Position numbers and translations under genes: made by a program. From the NCBI GenBank assembly GCA_963830715.1, contig CAWHNS010000006.1, positions 248,001-312,000 on the forward strand: DNA of 64,000 nucleotides, read 5' to 3'. This DNA is from CAVVMA01 sp963830715 (GTDB lineage: Bacteria; Desulfobacterota; Binatia; Binatales; Binataceae). Under the pieces are notes generated by a model. It searched no databases. It was not told the DNA's origin and saw nothing but the letters and a program-made list of their open reading frames with translations. Every line of letters starts with the position of its first letter. The first letter of the stretch is position 1. This document shows positions 58,967 to 64,000 of this stretch, in pieces.

Positions 58967-60412
58967 TTAGTGACGCAGATTGGGAAACTGTACCGCGAAG
59001 GCCGCAGGGTCCTCGACGGTCCTGAGATCGAGCAGGAAGGCGCCGTCCTCGATTCGCCCGATTATCGGCGGGCGCGCGTTGCGGAAAATCGCCGCGACGG
59101 CGTCGGGTGAGAGCGCCGGATGAGTCAGCTTCAGCGCGCGGGTTTCCAGCTCGGCATCGGGTAAAGATCCCGATCCGACCTGCGAAGTCGACGCGACGAC
59201 CTCGATATGGAACTCGCCGCCCAGCCGCCCGGCAAGGATCGCCCGTACGGTGACGGCTTCGGCCTCCAATTCCGCAACCGGGCGCCGCAGATGGCGCAGC
59301 GTGGGTATCGCGCTCTGGACGTCGTTCGAGCGCAGGTAGAGCCTGAGCGTGGCCGACAGGGCCGCCAGCGTCAGCTTGTCGCATCTGAGCGCCCGCTTCA
59401 GCGGATTCGCCTTCAGCTTCGCGATCAACTCGCGTTTGCCGGCAAGCACCCCGGCCTGAGGGCCGCCGAGCAATTTGTCGCCCGAGAAGGTCACCACGCC
59501 TGCCCCAGCCGCGATTCGTTCCGCGACCATCGGCTCGTGCGGCAGCCCATACTCGCGCAGATCGGTAAGCGCGCCGGAACCCAGGTCTTCCATAACTTCG
59601 ATCTTGCGCGCACGCCCGATCTCGACCAGCTCCGCGAGGCCGACCTCGGCGGTGAATCCCGTCACGCGATAGTTCGACGGATGGACCTTCAGCAGCAGCG
59701 CGGTCTCCGGCCCGATCGCGTCGAGATAGTCGCGCGGATGAGTCCGGTTGGTCGTTCCGACTTCGCGCAGGCGCGCGCCGCTCTTGGCCATAATTTCAGG
59801 CAGGCGAAACGACCCGCCGATTTCGATCAACTCGCCGCGTGAGACGATCACTTCGCGGCCCTCGGCGAGCGAGTTGAGCGCCAGCAGAACCGCGGCCGCG
59901 TTGTTGTTCACCACCGTCGCGGCTTCGGCCCCGGTCAACGCGCGGATTTCCTGCTCGACCAGCGCGTCCCGGTCGCCGCGGCTGCCGGTCGCAAGATCGT
60001 ATTCGAGATTCAGCGGCGATCGCGCTGCCTGCACGACCGCCTCGATCGCCGGCTCGGCCAGCAGCGCGCGGCCCAGATTGGTATGCAGCACTACGCCGGT
60101 GGCGTTCACCACCGATTTCAGAAACACCTCGTCGGCCGCGATCGCGCGCTCGGCACGCCGTAGCACTTCCTCGACCATCGCGGCGCGCGACTCCGGCAGG
60201 CCGGACGCTCCGCGGGTCATCGATTCGCGTATCGTGGTCTGCGCCCGCTGGACCATCAGCTTCACGTACGGGCGCGCAAACCCGGCCAGGCCCGGCGCCG
60301 TCTCCGCGGCGCGCAGGCATTCGTCGATCGAGGGCAGCGCGCGCAGGAGTTCGCGACCAAGATGGTCCGCAAGAGGCCGCGCCGCGGCAGGTTTGTGAGG
60401 CCTCGATTCCAT
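58967..60412 (-). CDS. selA: L-seryl-tRNA(Sec) selenium transferase SelA
   Basis: PLP enzyme that converts seryl-tRNA(Sec) to selenocysteinyl-tRNA(Sec). 481 residues. NATGVVLHTNLGRALLAEPA, NLEYDLATGSRGDRDALVE, VNNNAAAVLLALNSLAEGRE, EVMEDLGSGALTDLREYG and the Schiff-base lysine in VTFSGDKLLGGPQAGVLAGK are all standard. Its presence predicts a selenocysteine pathway (SelB, SelC and SelD are not in this window). It heads a probable three-gene unit with dodecin and the luciferase-like enzyme. Confidence 0.95.
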   Translation of the reverse strand: MESRPHKPAAARPLADHLGRELLRALPSIDECLRAAETAPGLAGFARPYVKLMVQRAQTTIRESMTRGASGLPESRAAMVEEVLRRAERAIAADEVFLKSVVNATGVVLHTNLGRALLAEPAIEAVVQAARSPLNLEYDLATGSRGDRDALVEQEIRALTGAEAATVVNNNAAAVLLALNSLAEGREVIVSRGELIEIGGSFRLPEIMAKSGARLREVGTTNRTHPRDYLDAIGPETALLLKVHPSNYRVTGFTAEVGLAELVEIGRARKIEVMEDLGSGALTDLREYGLPHEPMVAERIAAGAGVVTFSGDKLLGGPQAGVLAGKRELIAKLKANPLKRALRCDKLTLAALSATLRLYLRSNDVQSAIPTLRHLRRPVAELEAEAVTVRAILAGRLGGEFHIEVVASTSQVGSGSLPDAELETRALKLTHPALSPDAVAAIFRNARPPIIGRIEDGAFLLDLRTVEDPAAFAVQFPNLRH

Positions 60413-60462
60413 CGCAGCTTGAGCCGATTATCGAAGGAGCCCGTCGCCGGGGCAAGGCGATC

Positions 60463-61800
60463 TTACGCCCCTTGCGCGGCGCTTCGGGCCTGCTCGGCGG
60501 CGATCAGCTTCACCCTGCCCAGCAGGATAAATCCGCAGGCCAGAGAGACCAGGCCGCAGATGAAGACCGCGACCCTCGGACTGACGTGCTGGCCGATGAA
60601 TCCCACTTCGAGACTGCCAAGCGGCGCCATCCCGATAAACGACAGCGTGTAGATGCTCATCACGCGGCCGCGAAGCTCGTCGGCGACGAAGGTCTGAAGC
60701 AGCGTGTTGGTGCTCGCCATGTAGTTCATCAAGCCGGCGCCCACGAACAGCAGCGCGCCCATCGAGAGCCCCATCGATCGTGACTGGCTGAACAACATGA
60801 TCGCGGCCGCGGCGCAGAACAGTCCGAAGGTCAGGTTCTGCCTGAGCCGCTTCGAGTCGCCCGAGTTCGACGCCATCACCAGCGCGCCGCACACCGCGCC
60901 GATCCCCTGCGAGGCGAGCAGAAAGCCGTAGGCGCGCGGTCCGCCGTGCAACAGGTCGCGGGCGAAGACCGGAACCAGCACCGTGAACGGCACGCCGAAG
61001 CCGCTGTTAATCGCGACCAGCAACATCAGGTAGAAGGTCGCCTCGTGATGCCAAACGTAGGCGAGTCCCTCGCGCACCCGGGTGAGCATCATCGCTCCGA
61101 TCCTGGCGGCCACGCGTGATGGAAGATCCATTTCGAGCAGACTCCAGATCACGGCGAGGAAGCTCAGTCCGTTGAGAAAAAAGCAGCCGGCTTCGCCGAG
61201 CCATATGAGCAGCATCCCGGCCACCGCCGGGCCGATCGCACGCGCGCCATTGAACATCATCGAGTTCATCGCGATCGCGTTGGGCAGGTCCTCGCGCCCG
61301 ACCATCTCGACCACGAACGCTTGGCGTCCGGGCATGTCGAACGACGTCACCAACCCGTTGAGCGCCGCCAGGATAATTACGTGCTCGACGCGAACCACGT
61401 GTCCCCACGTCAGCGCGGCCAGGACAAATGCGCTCAGCATCAGGAGGATCTGCGCGACCACTATCATCCTGCGTCGATCGACGTGATCGACCACCACGCC
61501 CGCGAACAGGCCCACAAGGAGGATCGGGGTAAAGCTCGCGAACGACACCACGCCGAGCATCAGCGGGGAATTGGTCAGCCGCAGCACCAGCCACGATTGC
61601 GCCACGGTCTGCATCCAGGTGCCGATCAGCGAGACCAGTTGGCCGAAGAAGTACAGGCGGTAGTTGCGATGGTGGAGCGCGCGGAATACCGCGACTCGCT
61701 CCACCAGCGGCGCGGATGCGCCGTCCAGGTCGAGTTCGGCGGATTCCACCTCTGCGGGATCGGGAATCGTCCCGCCCGCACTCTGCTGACGCTGTCCCAC
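60463..61800 (-). CDS. MFS transporter, EntS/MFS_3-type exporter
   Basis: 445 residues, twelve hydrophobic segments. RALHHRNYRLYFFGQLVSLI, WMQTVAQSWLVLRLTNSPLM, LLVGLFAGVVVDHVDRRRMI and FDMPGRQAFVVEMVGREDLP are signatures of the EntS-like exporter subgroup. The C-terminal ADELRGRVMSIYTLSFIGMA is also typical. Substrate unknown; siderophore or drug export in relatives. It is divergent from the GH36-type glycosidase gene. Confidence 0.9.
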   Translation of the reverse strand: MGQRQQSAGGTIPDPAEVESAELDLDGASAPLVERVAVFRALHHRNYRLYFFGQLVSLIGTWMQTVAQSWLVLRLTNSPLMLGVVSFASFTPILLVGLFAGVVVDHVDRRRMIVVAQILLMLSAFVLAALTWGHVVRVEHVIILAALNGLVTSFDMPGRQAFVVEMVGREDLPNAIAMNSMMFNGARAIGPAVAGMLLIWLGEAGCFFLNGLSFLAVIWSLLEMDLPSRVAARIGAMMLTRVREGLAYVWHHEATFYLMLLVAINSGFGVPFTVLVPVFARDLLHGGPRAYGFLLASQGIGAVCGALVMASNSGDSKRLRQNLTFGLFCAAAAIMLFSQSRSMGLSMGALLFVGAGLMNYMASTNTLLQTFVADELRGRVMSIYTLSFIGMAPLGSLEVGFIGQHVSPRVAVFICGLVSLACGFILLGRVKLIAAEQARSAAQGA

Positions 61801-61884
61801 GTTGGAGAAGATCTAAGTCTGGCAGACTATGACGCTGCGCGCGAACCGCTTGATGCGGCCCGCCCGCTCTGCGAAGCTTCGCGC

Positions 61885-63759
61885 GTGGTTTTGAGCCGTG
61901 TCCAACTCCGCTGGCGGGACGCCGGCGGCATCGCGCACACTTGCGAGCTTTCGATCGCGCCGGACGCGAAGCAAGCTTCCGCAGCGCAAGAGGCCGCCGC
62001 AATCTCCGTGCGAGTCGAGCGATCCGGCGATGGGACCACCGTCGTTCGCGCGATCGTGTCGAATCGCGGCGCCGAGCCAATTGCGCTCGAATCCGCGATT
62101 TTCCACATCGCCACGGGAGTCGCGGCCGATCGTCCGGCGCGATTCTTCAAGCACGGCTACCAGTCGTGGAGCGCGTCGCGAGCGGTCAAAGTCGGAGCGA
62201 GTCTGAATCATCGCCTCGACGGCGCACCGGACTTGATGCGGTTGTGCTATCAGAGCGAGACTACCCGACCCGCGGATTCGCCCGAAGCCGCATCCTCCGA
62301 GCTCTTCACGATTCTCGAGGCCGACGGAGTAAGCGAGCGCCTTCTCGCCGGATTCATCGGCGCGGCCTCGCAGTTGACCACGCTTGCCGTGACCACTGCG
62401 GACGAAATCCGCGCGCGTGCGATTCTCGACGGAGTCGCGCTGGCGCCCGGCGCGGATCGCGAAATCGAGCCGCTGATGCTGTTGCGGGCGGAGCAGTCCG
62501 CGGCCCATCTGGCGGCGCGATGGGCCGCGCGCACCGGCGCCGCCATGAAGGCGCGTGTCGGTGCGCCTTACCAGCGCGGATGGTGCTCCTGGTACCATTA
62601 CTTCCACGCGATCACAGAGGATGCGCTGCGGGCGAATCTTGCCGCGCTGGCCGCCGCGCGAAACGAGTTCCCGATCGATCTCATCCAGCTCGACGACGGC
62701 TTCCAATCCGCGCTGGGCGACTGGGACGCGACCAACGCCAAGTTCCCGAGCGGGCTCAAACGAATCGCCGACGAGATCCGGAACGTCGGTTTCGAGGCCG
62801 GAATCTGGACCGCGCCGTTTCTGGCCGCGCGCGATTCGCAAATCATGGCCGCGCATCCGGACTGGTTCATCCGCGATCCGAGCGGCGAACCTCTCAAGGC
62901 CGGCTACAACACCAACTGGACCAGCCATCAGGACGGCTTCGCATACGCGCTCGACCCGAGCAATCCGGCTTTCGCGTCGCATCTCGAAGGTCTGTTCGAA
63001 AAGCTGGCGGTAAAATTCGGCTATTCATATCTGAAACTCGACTTTTTGTATGCCGCCGCGGCGCAGGGCGTGCGCCACGACGGTAGCCTGACGCGCGCGC
63101 AAGCGCTTCGGCGCGGCCTCGAGGCGATCCGCGCCGGCGCCGGCGAGCGCGCGTTCATCCTGGGATGCGGATGCCCGCTCGGGCCGGCGATCGGGGTGGT
63201 AGACGGGATGCGCATCGGGCCGGACGTCTCGCCGGCATGGAAAACCGGAACCGCGCATGCAATCGACGCGATCGTCGCGCGCAGCTTCATGCATCGCCGG
63301 CTCTGGCTCAACGACCCGGACTGCCTGATGCTCCGCGAGCGCGACACCAGCCTGAACGCGGACGAGCGCGGCGCCCTGGCAGCCGCGATCGCGATTAGCG
63401 GCGGGATGCTCCTGCTCTCGGACGACATGAGCCTGCTGGCCGCGCGCGAGGGCGCGCTCTTCAGCCGCGTCGCGGCCGTCGGCGCGGAGGTTGACGCCGA
63501 TTCCGCGCGCGAGCCCGCGATGGCGCTCGATCTCATGACCGATCAACCGATTCGGGTGTTGAAGAAGGAACTGCACGGGTACGCGCTGGCGGCGATTCTG
63601 AATCGAAGCGATCATGCCGAGCGGGTCGCACTTTCCGAACCCGGCCAGGACGGCGACGGCGACTACAGGATCGTCGCGCTCGACGGCGCCGAGGACGACG
63701 CACCCGCGTCGATCGAGATTCCACCGCACGGCGCGTGCATCGTCAGGATCCGGCGGTAA
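61885..63759 (+). CDS. GH36-type alpha-galactosidase-like glycoside hydrolase
   Basis: About 624 residues. N-terminal beta-supersandwich domain (FFKHGYQSWSASRAV is a family signature), then the TIM barrel: RGWCSWYHYFHAITEDAL, LIQLDDGFQSALGDWDAT, FEAGIWTAPFLAARDSQIMA, SYLKLDFLYAAAAQG with the nucleophile Asp, and GVVDGMRIGPDVSPAW with the likely acid/base Asp. Similar to alpha-galactosidases, but related proteins act on other alpha-linked sugars. The start is uncertain: GTG 61885 is the best in-frame start; the frame is open through the divergent MFS gene but lacks family character there. Cytoplasmic: no signal peptide seen. Confidence 0.85.
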   Translation: MVLSRVQLRWRDAGGIAHTCELSIAPDAKQASAAQEAAAISVRVERSGDGTTVVRAIVSNRGAEPIALESAIFHIATGVAADRPARFFKHGYQSWSASRAVKVGASLNHRLDGAPDLMRLCYQSETTRPADSPEAASSELFTILEADGVSERLLAGFIGAASQLTTLAVTTADEIRARAILDGVALAPGADREIEPLMLLRAEQSAAHLAARWAARTGAAMKARVGAPYQRGWCSWYHYFHAITEDALRANLAALAAARNEFPIDLIQLDDGFQSALGDWDATNAKFPSGLKRIADEIRNVGFEAGIWTAPFLAARDSQIMAAHPDWFIRDPSGEPLKAGYNTNWTSHQDGFAYALDPSNPAFASHLEGLFEKLAVKFGYSYLKLDFLYAAAAQGVRHDGSLTRAQALRRGLEAIRAGAGERAFILGCGCPLGPAIGVVDGMRIGPDVSPAWKTGTAHAIDAIVARSFMHRRLWLNDPDCLMLRERDTSLNADERGALAAAIAISGGMLLLSDDMSLLAAREGALFSRVAAVGAEVDADSAREPAMALDLMTDQPIRVLKKELHGYALAAILNRSDHAERVALSEPGQDGDGDYRIVALDGAEDDAPASIEIPPHGACIVRIRR

Positions 63760-63802
63760 AATGTGAGAGCAGGATTCGTCAATCGCGGCAGGGTCACTCA
63801 TC

Positions 63803-64000
63803 ATGAGCGCGAAACAGTACGAGGTGCTCGACCCGGCGCTTGAAATCATCGCGGCGTACGGACCCGATCTCCGCAACGGTCTTACCAATCACGCCCCGAT
63901 GGCGATCGAGGCGCTGTGTGCGATGGGCCGTGGCGACGCGGCGATGCGCTGGCTGGAGCACTATCGCAAGGGAATGGCGCCGCGGCCCGCGCCTCGCGAG
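63803..64000 (+). CDS. Questin-oxidase-like (DUF4243) protein, truncated by window end
   Basis: 66 codons from ATG 63803 to the edge of the window, no stop. LTNHAPMAIEALCAMGRGDA and RWLEHYRKG recall questin oxidase-family proteins, whose N-terminus has S/T-N-H-x-P-M and E-A-L before a Y/W-x-x-x-Y. Only the N-terminus is present, so the assignment is tentative. It follows the glycosidase gene by 43 bases on the same strand. Confidence 0.55.
   Translation, partial: MSAKQYEVLDPALEIIAAYGPDLRNGLTNHAPMAIEALCAMGRGDAAMRWLEHYRKGMAPRPAPRE

Noticed and set aside
61321..61884. Extended N-terminus of the GH36-type glycosidase
   Set aside because: This stretch is antisense to the MFS gene and rich in His, Arg and Gln, without any glycosidase motif.

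Overview
The window is GC-rich bacterial chromosome carried by densely packed, short-gapped operons. No rRNA, tRNA, CRISPR array, phage or insertion sequence was recognised. Gene content (glycolate oxidase plus alanine-glyoxylate aminotransferase, paired acyl-CoA dehydrogenases, a CaiB-type CoA-transferase, an F420-type luciferase-like oxidoreductase, a wax-ester synthase, selA, archaeal-type phosphoglycerate mutase beside hom/thrC, and thpR-recA-alaS synteny) suggests an uncultured deltaproteobacterium-like lineage such as Binatota. That placement is inference from gene style only.

Layout. 1-0.6 kb: a DUF433/DUF5615 toxin-antitoxin-like pair. 0.8-6.3 kb: a glyoxylate module, with the aminotransferase divergent from glcDEF. 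6.4-8.7 kb: an AidB-like acyl-CoA dehydrogenase and a GST. 8.9-14.8 kb: one minus-strand operon, alaC-hom-thrC-apgM-glpX. 14.9-16.3 kb: an MFS gene behind a short structured leader ending in an intrinsic terminator. 16.5-22 kb: a cyclase-family gene and an RND pump with its adaptor. 22.2-28.9 kb: alaS, recA, thpR, a DsbA-like isomerase, ispG and an AhpD-like protein, all on the minus strand. 29.2-34.2 kb: a conserved hypothetical with its own promoter, a CoA-transferase, a GST and cstA. 34.4-39.6 kb: a histidine-kinase fragment, lexA, a ferredoxin/reductase pair, GNAT, wax-ester synthase and a receiver protein. 39.7-51 kb: a very long minus-strand operon, LuxE-LuxC-class III aminotransferase-histidine kinase-thiL-two CorC/CNNM proteins-larB-ABC1 kinase-hypothetical, with many 4-base overlaps. 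51-54 kb: a DUF3995 protein and a pair of acyl-CoA dehydrogenases. 54-58 kb: small accessory genes and a zinc-ribbon/TonB-like/BON fusion. 57.9-60.4 kb: selA-dodecin-LLM oxidoreductase. 60.5-64 kb: an MFS exporter divergent from a GH36-type glycosidase, then a truncated questin-oxidase-like gene.

An important property of the sequence is that about twenty genes, including universally essential ones (recA with four shifts, alaS with three, ispG, thiL), are interrupted by single-base indels, mostly +1 insertions in short homopolymers. Removing them restores family-typical lengths, so I annotate these as single genes and regard the shifts as probable sequencing or assembly errors. They cluster in some stretches and are absent from others.

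The most interesting candidate system is the LuxE-LuxC-aminotransferase cassette, which could convert a fatty acid to an aldehyde and then to an amine. Next are the putative leader RNA upstream of the MFS gene and the apgM-family protein sitting where homoserine kinase would be expected.
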